Source of the DNA: Cyprinodon diabolis
Taxonomy: Eukaryota; Chordata; Actinopteri; Cyprinodontiformes; Cyprinodontidae
Assembly (NCBI GenBank): GCA_030533445.1
Contig: CM060066.1
Coordinates: forward strand, 34,976,235-35,040,234
Length of the DNA stretch: 64,000 bases
Reading direction: 5' to 3'
The position numbers and the translations under genes are program-made. This document shows positions 1-11,055 of this stretch, in pieces. A model generated the notes under the pieces. That model saw only the letters and a list, made by a program, of their open reading frames with translations. It made no database searches and was not told where the DNA came from. Numbering within the stretch: position 1 is the stretch's first letter; each line of letters opens with the position of its first letter.

Positions 1-7
1 AATTAAC

Positions 8-59
8 GAAGGAAGGAAGGAAGGAAACAACATAGGAAGGAAGCAACAAAGGAAGGAAG
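8..59. repeat. GGAA/AAGG microsatellite (imperfect)
   Basis: Three short runs of GGAA/AAGG tetranucleotides are separated by AACAACATA-like and CAACAA-like interruptions. It is followed at 93-126 by two copies of an 18-bp-period direct repeat (CAGGATAGAGCACAAA). Simple-sequence DNA with no gene content. The left end may continue beyond the window. Confidence 0.85.
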
Positions 60-126
60 GCAAAAGAAGAGAAAAAAGAATAATTAAGACAACAGGATAG
101 AGCACAAAAACAGGATAGAGCACAAA

Positions 127-1239
127 GTGGAAATGAAAGTTTTCAAATACTCTTTCTCTACCTCCTTTCGAGACTTCTCCAGGCTGCCTTGGGAGCACGA
201 GCAAAGCATCAGGTTTGCAATTAGCTCGCGTCTTACATTTTTTTACTGAGTTCTGTTCGTTGTGGGAATTTTAATCCCAGAACTTCAGACTAAAATTCTC
301 ATGATGATCAATACATGAGGACCACTGTGCACTCATTTAAAATTCCCCAGTCACCCTACAACAAGAGCTCCTGGAAAACTCACTTTGCAAGGGAAACCAG
401 TGACAGTGAGCCATGGTTGGAGGGAACTAGGAATAGAGAACAAACCAAACAAAAAAACATTTCTTCTAAAACTGTCAGACTAAGAAGCCAGTGTATTCAA
501 AAGTACTGAATAATCTTCAACTTAAAGTATCTACCCATTCAGACACCAAAGCCTAATGAAAATACAGTCACAGCTATGAAAGCCTCAGAAACTATCTGCA
601 ATAAAGCACCTTTGTTTCCCAGATTCTACCTTCTCGGGTCAGCTGCAACACTAGCCTTCATCGTACCATATGGCTCATTTACATATCAACGCAGACACTC
701 ATTATGGGAGGATAGCTTTATACCACTGTAGTAATATTCACGTGTCATTAATAATATATTTAGATCATGTATTGCATCTCCGAGATCACGGAATCTGTGG
801 AAAAGACACAGGAGCATGTGGCAGTGTTGTGTTTAATGTTCATACTAAACAATTAGCATACAGTGCTGCATGGTGCTTTGTTTTATTCTTATGATTAATA
901 ACTGAACTGCCAGAATTATAATTCTGTGTTTCAGTGCAACATATGATTCGCTATGCTGGAATCCTGCATGATTTAAAGAGTTTCTAGAGGTAATTTACCT
1001 TCTACTTAACTAATTTCTATTGCCTATTTGGACTCTGATTATGGCTAAATCTGACCAACTATGAGTGACTTCCTGTGAGGGATATCTAACAGGTAATTTC
1101 TTTACACTAAAATATGGTTGCATTGTTTAAAAAGATTTTATTTAAAAAAGAAAAAAGAAATAACTATATGTGACTGTTAAGGAACATCTCATGGTGGATT
1201 ATTTATTTTTTGCAACTTAACATTCTGTACAATTCCTAA
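127..1239. other. Non-coding single-copy flank
   Basis: AT-rich DNA without a convincing open reading frame; frames found here are under 75 codons and resemble no family I know. A palindromic E-box CACGTG lies at 739-744 within a stretch (about 720-960) of balanced composition and homeodomain-like TAAT cores that could be a conserved non-coding element. I cannot test conservation from one sequence. Confidence 0.5.
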
Positions 1240-1243
1240 GCTG

Positions 1244-1496
1244 ATTGGGTACCTGCCTCCCATGTCACGTTTTTAGCCAATCACAGCAACAGCAGCTTGA
1301 TTTGTTTCACAACTAGCAGTTAACTGATAAATCAAACTTTTACCAATCTGGTCGGGAGGAACGCAAAAAACTCTTCCCATTCACAAAGGCAAAAATCATG
1401 TGCTTTTGCTTGCGTTTCAAAAAGAAATGGCGGGTATTCCAGCTAAAACCGGCGCAACCATGTTAGTATCTTTCAGCCTCAGCCTCGTTGACGTCA
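1244..1496. promoter_or_regulatory. Candidate cis-regulatory cluster: two CCAAT boxes and a CRE
   Basis: An inverted CCAAT box (CTGATTGGGT, core 1244-1248) and a direct one (AGCCAATCAC, core 1277-1281) lie 33 bp apart in opposite orientation, about three helical turns, and both match the extended NF-Y consensus. A perfect palindromic CRE (TGACGTCA) lies at 1489-1496. NF-Y pairs with a nearby CRE are common in vertebrate promoters and enhancers. No TATA box, transcription start or adjacent exon can be recognised, so enhancer or promoter status is an inference. Confidence 0.4.
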
Positions 1497-1499
1497 TAC

Positions 1500-4140
1500 A
1501 TCTCACTGCAATTCATTTGTCCGAAACATTTCTGATGAAGTCTGACAAGATGTATTTTCGGGAATTTATGAATTCACAAATCTCGTCACAATTCATCATA
1601 CTTGGAAGGTAAGAAAGTGACTGAAAACATAAATTATCCACAACCATGTTTGCCAAAAATAGGATGTATTTGCCACAGTGATACTTGCTATTAAAGCCCC
1701 ACCTGAAAAAAATAAGTCCAAAGGTTGGATTTAAAGATGCTTCAGTGGTGGTGAATATCTAAAGGAAAGTGGTTTCAGGGTCAGGATGAAAAAGCCAAGC
1801 TGTTCCAATATCAATCCTTGTCCTTGTCCAAATAAAGCTTGATTTGATGACCTCAGAGATCTGTCCTATACAGAAAGATGTAGAACCTCTAATAAATATG
1901 GCGGAGCAAGGCTGTAAAACAAACAATGCAAACAAAAAATCTGGACTAGAGTTCATTGTAAAGAGGAAAAAAAGGAAATGGGTGATCTGTTCATGTCTGA
2001 AGTTGTTGATTTAAAGACTTGAAGCCCCCGAAAAAAATCTGAAAAAAGACTGAGACACAAATACAGACTCCACTACAATAACTGAGCTTAGAGCTATTAA
2101 AAGCATTAATAACCGTCTTTAAGTCACATAATTAATAAATAGTTTATCCTTGACCAGAGGAGGCCCTTAAAAACTTGATCCATCTCAGTAAGTCAATTTG
2201 TTTATTTAATTTTAATACCCAATGAAGTATTGCCCCCAACTTCCTACAGTCATTCAATTTAAGAGGCAAAGCCCGGACATCTATTTAAAGGAATTGTAAA
2301 TGTGTATGTCATCTGCATAAAAGCAAATGGACATTTGGACATTTGCCGTAATTAAGACCTGCTAGATCATATGTGGCTTGAAGCTTAAAGGAAAGTGACA
2401 GTGATTCCAATCGTGCTTCAGTTTCAGCCTGTTGAGACTGAAACACGATCCTCCTGGTGGGGAGGAAAAACTAGCGTGACAACAGCTTTGTAGGGAAATG
2501 AGATGGATAAAAGATAGTGCTTAAGGTAGTAATACAGAAAAAAATAGATAAGAAAATTGAAAGAATGAGCAAGAAGAGGGAATACAAGGACGGGGAGAAA
2601 ACAATCATGAGCGATAAAGGGCTGTTTGAAAAGGGGGAGAGTAAATGTTCTGGTGCTTGACTGTCTTGGTGTTAGGTTACTGTATGTGCAAAAACACAAA
2701 AGATGAGTCACTTTCTAAAACACTCAGACTTGCACACACAGCTTTAAATATAGACTCGTTACAGCTGAACTCATGGCTTCCATGCATCCATCCTCTTATA
2801 TCCTAATGAAAAGGAGCACAGACTCATACTAAGTTATAAAATTATAATTTTGTTTCCACAACCTGAAGCAAAAAGAACGATTATTCTTAAGAAGTCCAAA
2901 GTGGCTGCACTACCTCTTGGTCTACGCTCATGCATATGCTCAGACCAGCTTTTTTTTTTTTGTCCAACATTTTCTCAGAAATTTTGTCATCTTAAAGAAC
3001 ACTAATTACAGGCTTAAGCGTGCAGGCAACTGTAGAGTACACACATGCACTCCCACCCGCCCAACTCCCTCAGTAAGTGAACATAATTAAAGACTTGAGG
3101 AAGCTATGAATGAGAGGGGAGAACGGGGGGGAGGCGTTTGGCAGAGAGGAGATTAGAAGTTTAGAAAGTTTATCTTATGAGTTGAAGATCAGGGGGAGAA
3201 CTTCACACAGAGATTCTTTTTCTCGCTTTTTATACCACCATTTCCTTGCGGCGGTTTTATTTATACTGGATTTATACGCACGGCGCAGTCAGCACCATCT
3301 TTCCTTTACATGTCAGAGGATGACACGTGAATGCAGCTCGACCCAGGCAATCAATCACAATCAACGCCTAATTGCCTGTAATGTTGTCAGAGGTGTTTTA
3401 ACAAGAAGCCAACACAAAAATAATTCACACCCTCAAATATCTGCTGCTCTGACTAAAACTGCTCATTTTTAAAGTTAATAAAAACAGTTTTTTTCCTTCT
3501 ACAATGAAACACAGCAGACAGCAAAGAGCCATCAAATTGAAGAGGCATCAAATTCAGACTGTGGCTCTAAGAAACCAGGGATGACAGTAAACACAACATA
3601 AACTCTTCAGATTACGGTTCCTTGTGACAAACAGAAGCTTACAATGGACCCTGCAGTCACTGGGTTCATCTATCAGAAGGTACCAGAAGGTGCTGAACGG
3701 TTCAGAGCGAGAGGTCCGGGCGGAGCAAAGTGCAAGAGAAAATTGGAGTGGGCCCATATTTGGTCAACGAAAGACGTAGAAGCCCAACTGTGGACAGCGA
3801 CATTCGAAGGACTTCACATCAAGTTGTGCTTGGTGTTCTAAAATGTTAAAATTGAACAAAAAGAAAACAAACAAATGGACAAAAAATAGATTATATATGA
3901 AAGGAGATCTAAATGCCTTTAAGTGTCTATTTCTAAATTAATAAAGCTAAATTTCTTCCACAAAGATTTAAATCTAAACATTTAACCAAACTCCCTTGAA
4001 ATGCATCCATACTTCCTACAAGCTTCAAGTTTCATCAGGTTGTAGGAGGCAGGGGAACAACAAGCAAAGGTTATCCTTGCTGTGTTTACATTCTTTCTTA
4101 AATCTCGGCTGTACTTTCCAAAACAGCAGCTTGTTTTCCT
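1500..4140. other. Non-coding flank, no gene recognised
   Basis: AT-rich sequence with a 12-T run at 2950-2961 and a second CACGTG E-box at 3324-3329. The longest frame (3110-3472, 120 codons) has no recognisable domain and a composition typical of chance translation. The interval 3290-3440 (with CAATCAATCA and CTAATTGCC) looks less simple than its surroundings and could be a conserved element. Otherwise I see nothing definable. Confidence 0.5.
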
Positions 4141-4166
4141 CTTAAAGAGACAGTGGGGCTAAATTA

Positions 4167-4303
4167 CAGGTGTCTGTGAGAGCTGAAGATCCTTTTTATT
4201 CTCTTTAAAACTTCTAACTGCTAGGTCTCCTCATCCGCTCGGTCTCTCTTTGCATCGCTCTATTTTTAGTTCTCCTTCTGCAGATTAGGGTTCCTATTTA
4301 TAG
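4167..4303. promoter_or_regulatory. Candidate enhancer: paired MEF2 boxes with E-box
   Basis: Two perfect matches to the MEF2 consensus YTAWWWWTAR, CTATTTTTAG (4260-4269) and CTATTTATAG (4294-4303), lie 34 bp apart in the same orientation. An E-box CAGGTG lies upstream at 4167-4172. MEF2 plus E-box combinations are typical of muscle and neural enhancers in vertebrates. In AT-rich DNA one such box is expected by chance fairly often; two perfect ones this close are less likely. Target gene unknown. Confidence 0.4.
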
Positions 4304-5500
4304 ACACCCTTATGATGTCCAACAACACGGTTCTGGGATGGAGAGTCGCAGCGTCACAAGGACTCATGAAACCTCCCACTTGTTAACAAACCCAGCCTCC
4401 TCTCACTCTCGCTCTCTCCACCTCTCCGTCTCACCTACAGTTCAAACCAACATGGCTCCTTTAGCGCCTCCTCCTCCCACCCCGTCTCATCTTCACTTCT
4501 CCTCCTCCTTTCTGCCCCCGACCCGTGTGCACGGTGATGGCTCCTGTCAAAGGACCCACATTTTAAATGGAAACTTTTCACTCTGGGAAAGCTCCTCATT
4601 TCACCCCAGCCTGCCTTGACGAGAGTCAGGAAAGTGAACACAGCTATCAAAGCCACAGAAGACTACATTTCTACTGCTAGATTACTATAAATAATACTGC
4701 GCTCAACAATCCGCATTCCGTTTAGTCAGTAAAACAGATGGACACACAGGATTAAAGACGGATATTACATAATTGTCCAAACGTTTCCTCTTTCAGCTGA
4801 GTGCACCCTGATGACTGTTTTTCCCCCCCCCATCATCCGCAGACAGGCAGCCTGTTCAGGCTCTCTGCATCACAGTCCCTATGACAACAGTGAGAGAACC
4901 GTCCAAAAAACTGCCACTGGGTGGGAGGAGTGAGGAGCAAAGAGGCACGCAGACAAAGAGAAAGGCCCGATGTACAGCTGTATCGCCTTGGTGCCACGAT
5001 CCTCGGCTCCATTTCCACAAGAGATAAAAGCTCTCAGAACCGTTTAACCTCAATGCATACATTTCACAAACAACCCAAATATTCCTTTAGCGCCTTAATT
5101 AGCACCGCTTTGCCTCTTTGGAGAGGCTCCAGGTCACCATCTTGTAACCTTTCCTGCCAAACATTTAGATGTTAATTTTATAAATTGTGATAATAAGTCC
5201 AGATCTCGCTGAGAAATCAGAACTGATGCAGCTCCACCACAGTCCAGGACTTACTTCTTCTGATTTGCTCCTCATACTTATCTTTAGTGTTCACCTTTTA
5301 TCTTATTAACAGCCTGTGTTTGACCTAAACATCATTTATTTTCTATACTTGTATCCTCACATTCAGGCTGGAATTCTACATTTTCAATTACAATTTACTC
5401 TGAAACTTCTTCGGATGCATTCAGTCAGTTTGTCTTGCTCTTCGACTATTTACCACACAGAGGCCATTAAATTAAAAGTTGGCAGCCTGTGCACATAATA
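4304..5500. other. Non-coding flank with pyrimidine-rich segments
   Basis: Contains a CT-rich segment (about 4380-4520) and a run of nine C at 4823-4831. Several overlapping frames on both strands (60-93 codons) exist because this stretch is less AT-rich; they overlap one another and have no recognisable motifs, so none is annotated. No splice-bounded exon could be identified. Confidence 0.5.
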
Positions 5501-5539
5501 ACTGCTGTATTATTGCTGTATTAATTGAACGAATGGCTG

Positions 5540-5573
5540 TGGGGCCATGGAGCTGTGCAGTTGGATGGCCCCA
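5540..5573. other. 9-bp perfect inverted repeat (hairpin)
   Basis: TGGGGCCAT (5540-5548) pairs perfectly with ATGGCCCCA (5565-5573) around a 16-nt loop. It sits at the left of a 5520-5720 stretch with homeodomain-like TTAATGATCA and GC-balanced composition, reminiscent of a conserved vertebrate non-coding element. The stem is too short for a canonical microRNA precursor. Confidence 0.5.
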
Positions 5574-5699
5574 GGCCTGAGTGATTTCCTGTAGGCTACA
5601 GTGATGTATTGCAATTAATGATCACTTGTGACTGCCCTTCATGCCAGAGTGTTTGAAGAGGGTTGTTCACTGCTGTCCATTAACAGGCCAACATCATTT

Positions 5700-7908
5700 C
5701 CCCTGAAACAACCAGAGAGTCCAGTTAAAATAACCACCCCAGGTGGATGCTTTGCTGGGTGTGTTTAAGTCAGCTTCGTTGTGGGTAGTAGATGAAGTAT
5801 TTTCACATAAAATGGGCCAAAATAAACAACTAAATCAGTGGTACCCAGCGAGAGTACCACAAAGTGACACAAAATGGACCCAACTACAGTATGTCTGTCT
5901 TGACCATAAATGACTTAACTATAATCCATCTGGTGTTTACTATTATTTTCTTTTTTAAACTACCAGATTGGCCAGCCAGATTGCACCTACCTCCTAATCT
6001 TAGAGCTAACCAACAAAATGTAGAAATAAATACTGATCTAGCCGAGTGAGGACCCGCATATCCAAATAACAAAATTAATACTCTTTTAACCAGATATTTC
6101 TTAATGAAAATAAGTTCTTGTATGTATACAGACTTACAACGAATGTGTAGGTAGCCAGCCTGCAGCCCTTGGCAGAATGCTGTACAACTCTGTGTGCAAG
6201 AATTTGAGGAAATCTGGATATCAGGGACATCATTTTGTATTTTGTTCCCTCATCTGATGCCCAGGACAGGTACTGAATTTTTATCTTAATTAGTGGAAGG
6301 CACATAATTTTAAATCTGCTTGTGTTCACCAACTGGTAGCAGAAGAAGAGTCAACAGAGGAAGTCTATTCCTAACTTAGCTCCAATGACACAATCTTGCG
6401 CCATAAGTGTAACTTTTAATATGGCTTTAGAAGTCTTTTTGCAAAAGTCATTTCCTCCGCATTTGTGTTCAGCCATGTGTATAGTAAATATGCCAGTGCT
6501 TTAAGGGTTCTTCCCTGCTGCCACTTGGGCTTCGTGCAAACTGGTAAAAACAAAACAAAAAATGAACAAACAAAATGGGGATGTGTACAACCAGCGTTTG
6601 TCACGAGACGCTGTCTGTGGGAACAAATGGCGAACCATCCAGGAGTACCACACGGCATCGACGTCAGTTTCAAAACCTTGTTTCCTTAACAGGAGCAATG
6701 TGGTTTTTTTTCTTTTTTACAAAGAAAAGCACTTTTAACCATGCTGATGTCCCTTTGCTGCAAGCATGGAAACCATGAAGCTTCATTCTTTTTGCCAGCT
6801 GACCAGCAGTGTGCAGCAAAAACAGTAACAGCTTCACTTTGTTTGATTTTTTTGGAGGTTAAGTTATCCAGGACAGGTTTAGACACACAAGCTATCTTAA
6901 CACTCTTTAAACTCTGAAACTTCTGTATTGTTTCTAGACAAGTGTACATATCACATGGGTCTAATGAGCTGGAAAAGCAGTGGTGGAGAAAATAAAGTGC
7001 TAATGATCCACAATATTTAGCATATGTGCATAACAAAGATTTGGACATTCAGGGGCCTCCAGGGACCTCCAGTAGCTGCCAGTGAGGACCCTCTGGGGAC
7101 TTTCTGAGTTATGTTATTCTACTTCCATCATTAAAGACTCATTAAAAAACGTAATGACTCTTTAGCTGACAACATGCTAGAAGAAAAAACTTTTTTTTAC
7201 AATGACTATGTTAAAACTAGAGCTAACGTGTAAAAGGTTAGCACGTCCTCACTCAGCTGAGGTTTAATCTACCAACTCCTCATTTGACCCAAATCTTTTT
7301 AAGATCTTCAGGGAGTCGTCGTTTTTTTTTCTCCTGGCTATTTTTACTACTCCACACACTTTTGCAGCAGAGCTCCAGTGCGCGATGTAACAGTTTGTGA
7401 CAGCAGAGACGAAGGTAAACATCTGTCGTTCTCCTTTCTTTCGGTATTCTTGAATCTTAGCCAGGAAGTCGAGAAGAAGGCATAAAGGCAGAGAGGAGGA
7501 GGATAAAGAATGATAGAGGATGTGAAGACATGAGTGGAATACGTAGAGAGAAAGAAATCAGCACCCAAAGGTGACCAAGGAGTCAAACTGTTTAAATACG
7601 GTAAATAGGAGAGAAGTTAAAGTCAGGTCAAAGAACCTCAAAATTGCTCCCTACCCGCTTAAAACTTGTATGATTATGAATAAACACCACAATGTTTCTT
7701 TCTTAAAAGTGGAAATAAGAGTCAGTATCTGGACTGCCCACCAAACATGCTCACTATCCACAGAAAGAACGCAGCGACAAACAACCAGTCTCAGTTTACA
7801 TTCTTCACATTGCAATCATGACGGAGCAGATTACGTTTGTTAGGTTTAGAAAGAGTTTCTCCAGTGCAGAGGGAAAAGATGCAGCATTTTTATAAAAGTT
7901 AATTACTT
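5700..7908. other. Non-coding flank, no gene recognised
   Basis: AT-rich DNA. The longest frame (6686-7048, minus, 120 codons) is Cys/Ser/Lys-rich with no domain I recognise and no supporting context. Overlapping frames in 6416-6778 on both strands cancel each other as evidence. No RNA gene or mobile element recognised. Confidence 0.5.
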
Positions 7909-7923
7909 AAAAAAAAAAAAAAA
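7909..7923. repeat. A15 homopolymer
   Basis: Uninterrupted run of 15 A. It could be the poly(A) tail of an old retrocopy, but no recognisable SINE, LINE or processed gene lies immediately upstream, so it is recorded as simple sequence. Confidence 0.7.
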
Positions 7924-8489
7924 CTAATGGAAAAAACATAAATAAGTGTACACACCAGATTGAATGACAGTTTGGTGCCATAAATAATAAGAAAGGCCTA
8001 AACAGTGGCCATATAAACAAGTTTTTCCACTCTTAATTAACAAATTCTGTATAATTTAACTGTAAAAATAAACAAGGGCACCCATTAGGGTCAAATAATG
8101 TTAAAAAAAATGTGTTGCGAGTATAATATTCAGTTTTAAATAAAATGTAAGACTTTTTGTGAATGTGGTTGACCTGAAATAAAGATAATTTCCAACTTTT
8201 TGTTTGCAGAAATAAAAAAAAGGATAAAATAAATTCCACTTTTTTGTTTAAAGATATGATGTAAAGGAGAGAGAATTTTCAAAGGATTACATACACCATG
8301 AGAAAGTAAGGGGCAGACATTAAAAAAGATAAAAACAAGTTTCTTAAAAAATAATAGAGTCTGAAACTGGTGAAAAAGAGAAGCATCATGAGAGAAAACA
8401 ATCAGACTAGGCTAGCTTCTCCTAACACCTGTGTTAGTCTGATAAACCTTAAAACCAATACGATGAGGCGTACAAACAGCACAGCCCAT
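7924..8489. other. AT-rich non-coding flank
   Basis: Very AT-rich sequence with many short A and T runs and no recognisable coding or RNA gene. It may contain further eroded parts of the Tc1-like sequence noted just downstream, but I cannot trace terminal inverted repeats. Confidence 0.45.
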
Positions 8490-8600
8490 TATACCCAAAT
8501 AACCTGTAAACACAGGGAAACATGGCGGTGGGAGCATCATGCTTCCCTAGTTTCACCAGAGGGAAGTTAAAAGAACTTAGAAGACAGGGCCAAATGCTGA
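8490..8600 (+). mobile_element. Possible eroded Tc1/mariner-like fragment
   Basis: The segment around 8516-8550 (GGAAACATGGCGGTGGGAG followed by CATCATGCTTCCC) resembles a phrase found in fish Tc1-like transposon copies (a MVVAASC-type translation around a GGTGGCAGCATCATGC core). The match is from memory and degenerate. No terminal inverted repeats or intact transposase frame are visible. If real, it is a dead fragment about 110 bp upstream of the macrosatellite. Confidence 0.3.
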
Positions 8601-8710
8601 AAGGAGAGTTTAAGTTTAAGGAGAAAGATTTCAAGGTTAAACTGTATCAGTTAAGTGATGAATTCATAAAATCCTTCATCATGGTGATAATAGGAAGCCA
8701 TAAAAATAAT

Positions 8711-9023
8711 TAAAGCCACAAGTGGCATTGGGCGGCCCTCGCAGCTCGCACCGCCTGGTATGCTGCGACCGCGGGAACCAAGCGACCGCCTCCTTCTTGC
8801 TCCTCCCGACCCAGCAAAATGGGTTCCACGCTTTACCTCTGGGCCTGCTGAGACAACCACAGCTTTGGTCAGGAAGGGTTAAACTAGGGATAAAATATAA
8901 TATCTGGGATGAATCTCATCTGTGAGATAGATGCTGCGGCCATCTCAGGTGGTGGGTCAAAAGTATATGTTCAAAAGATGGAGAAACACCACCGCCAAAA
9001 TCCACGGTTAGCGGTAATACACC
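8711..9023 (+). repeat. CpG-rich unit head (313 bp, U1 copy)
   Basis: The first 12 bases after TAAA form a hairpin (GCCAC-AA-GTGGC, 8714-8725). Positions 8731-8840 hold about eleven CpG dinucleotides in an otherwise AT-rich array, including CCGCGG. GGCCCTCGCAGC (8734-8745) recurs near the 3' end of units that keep the terminal module. Further on, ATCTCA (8913-8918), TGAGAT (8923-8928) and ATCTCA (8942-8947) allow two alternative stems. Short frames on both strands (67 codons plus, about 50 codons minus) recur in most heads but show no domain. Heads recur at each unit start; U6 and U11 carry a diverged version. Confidence 0.85.
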
Positions 9024-11055
9024 CTACTCAAAACAAAAAAAATCATTAAAAATCCATAGTTTGCAATAAAATCCCGAAAAAAATCGCAAATGTCAAGGAA
9101 CACATCTCGCATGTCCTAGATTTTTTTTAGATGATTTATTAAATAATTTAAAGAAAGAAAAATCTTTAAACGTGAATGCCTTATACTGCGGCAGTTGAAA
9201 ACCTCATAAGATGCTCACACATGCATAGATTTACGCCAAACTTGGCAGTCTTTTCTATAATCAAAGGATAAATAACTGTTCCAAATTTGGCTAGGATTGC
9301 TATAAAACTTTTTGCGATACAACAATTTCCTGTTAACACAAACTTTTGAAAAATCAGAGTGACAGACTTCAAAGAAGCGCTTTGCTATTGTAACCAGCTT
9401 ACAGCAGGCTTTGTAAAGAACGTATTTTGAAAGTATTAGCTCATTTGGATAAAAGGCTGATTTTATACAATTTTTTGAAAAGAGGTCCGTGATTTCACAA
9501 CAGGGTGAAATGTAATTCAAAATGGCCGACTCTACTCAAAACAAAAAAAATCATAAAAAATCCATATTTTGAAATAAAATCCAGAAAAAAATCGCAAATG
9601 TCAAGGAACACATCTCGCATGTCCTAGATTTTTTTTAGATGATTTATTAAATAATTTAAAGAAAGAAAAATCTTTAAACGTGAATGCCTTATACTGCGGC
9701 AGATGAAAACCCCATAAGATGCTCAAACATGCATAGATTCACGCCAAACTTGGCACTCTTTTCTATAATCAAAGGATAAATAACTGTTCCAAATTTGGCT
9801 AGGATTGCTATAAAACTTTTTGCGATACAACAATTTCCTGTTAACACAAACTTTTGAAAAATCAGAGTGACTAACTTTAAAGAAGCGCTTTGCTATTGTA
9901 ACCAGCTTACAGCAGGCTTTGTAAAGAACGTATTTTGAAAGTATTAGCTCATTTGGATAAAAGGCTGATTTTATACAATTTTTTGAAAAGAGGTCAGTGA
10001 TTTCACAACAGGGTGAAATGTAATTCAAAATGGCCGACTCTACTCAAAACAAAAAAAATCATTAAAAATCCATAGTTTGCAATAAAATCCCGAAAAAAAT
10101 CACAAATGTCAAGGAACACATCTTACATGTCCTAGATTTCTTTTAGATGATTTATTAAATAATTTAAAGAAAGAAAAATCTTTAAACTTGAATGCCATAT
10201 ACTGCGGCAGTTGAAAACCCCATAAGATGCTCAAACATGCATAGATTCACGCCAAACTTTGCACTCTTTTCTATAATCAAAGGATAAATAACTGTTCCAA
10301 ATTTGGCTAGGATTGCTATAAAACTTTTTGCGATACAACAATTTCCTGTTAACACAAACTTTTGAAAAATCAGAGTGACAGACTTTAAAGAAGCGCTTTG
10401 CTATTGTAACCAGCTTACAGCAGGCTTTGTAAAGAACGTATTTTGAAAGTATTAGCTCATTTGGATAAAAGGCTGATTTTATACAATTTTTTGAAAAGAG
10501 GTCAGTGATTTCACAACAGGGTGAAATGTAATTCAAAATGGCCGACTCTACTCAAAACAAAAAAAATCATTAAAAATCCATAGTTTGCAATAAAATCCCG
10601 AAAAAAATCACAAATGTCAAGGAACACATCTTACATGTCCTAGATTTTTTTTAGATGATTTATTAAATAATTTAAAGAAAGAAAAATCTTTAAACGTGAA
10701 TGCCTTATACTGCGGCAGTTGAAAACCTCATAAGATGCTCAAACATACATAGATTTACGCCAAACTTGGCAGTCTTTTCTATAATCAAAGGATAAATAAA
10801 TGTTCCAAATTTGGCTAGGATTGCTATAAAACTTTTTGCGATACAATAATTTCCTGTTAACACAAACTTTTGAAAAATCAGAGTGACAGACTTTAAAGAA
10901 GCGCTTTGCTATGGTAACCAGCTTACAGCAGGCTTTGTAAAGAACGTATTTTGAAAGTATTAGCTCATTTGGATAAAAGGCTGATTTTATACAATTTTTT
11001 GAAAAGAGGTCAGTGATTTCACAACAGGGTGAAATGTAATTCAAAATGGCCGACT
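9024..11055 (+). repeat. 508-bp monomer block of U1 (4 copies)
   Basis: Four consecutive 508-bp monomers, each from CTACTCAAAAC to the base before the next. Landmarks within a monomer: CATCTCGCATGTCCTAGATT, ATACTGCGGCAG, GCCAAACTTGGCAG, TTTCCTGTTAACACAAAC, CAGCTTACAGCAGG and a closing AAAATGGCCGACT. Each copy contains a 101-codon minus-strand frame ending near the GGCCGAC landmark. Because 508 is not a multiple of three, the frame does not continue from copy to copy. Variation is point substitutions and single-base changes in A/T runs. Confidence 0.95.

Noticed and set aside
3110..3472. 120-codon plus-strand frame in the flank
   Set aside because: No recognisable domain, no splice or promoter context, and composition as expected from chance translation.
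6686..7048. 120-codon minus-strand frame in the flank
   Set aside because: No family resemblance; the neighbouring frames on both strands are equally open, so length alone is weak evidence.
8711..8840. Unit head as a tRNA- or 5S-derived SINE head
   Set aside because: I looked for RNA polymerase III A and B boxes. TGGCATTGGGCGG and GGGTTCCACGC match poorly and are not convincing.
8877..8890. Telomere-like GGGTTAAACTAGGG in the head
   Set aside because: Only a single interrupted half-repeat on each side; no TTAGGG tandem. Coincidence.
8722..8925. 67-codon plus-strand frame and overlapping minus-strand frames in the unit head
   Set aside because: Both strands are open because the segment is GC-rich; minus-strand frames run on into the AAT tract and encode Ile, Leu or Tyr runs. 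No family resemblance.
9215..9520. 101-codon minus-strand frame as a real gene family
   Set aside because: It lies within a young homogenised satellite monomer, has no recognisable domain, many differences between copies are amino-acid changing, and no promoter context is evident. Kept only as a finding.
9024..9531. Solo LTR or endogenous retrovirus in tandem
   Set aside because: No TG...CA ends, primer-binding site, polypurine tract or retroviral coding sequence is visible.
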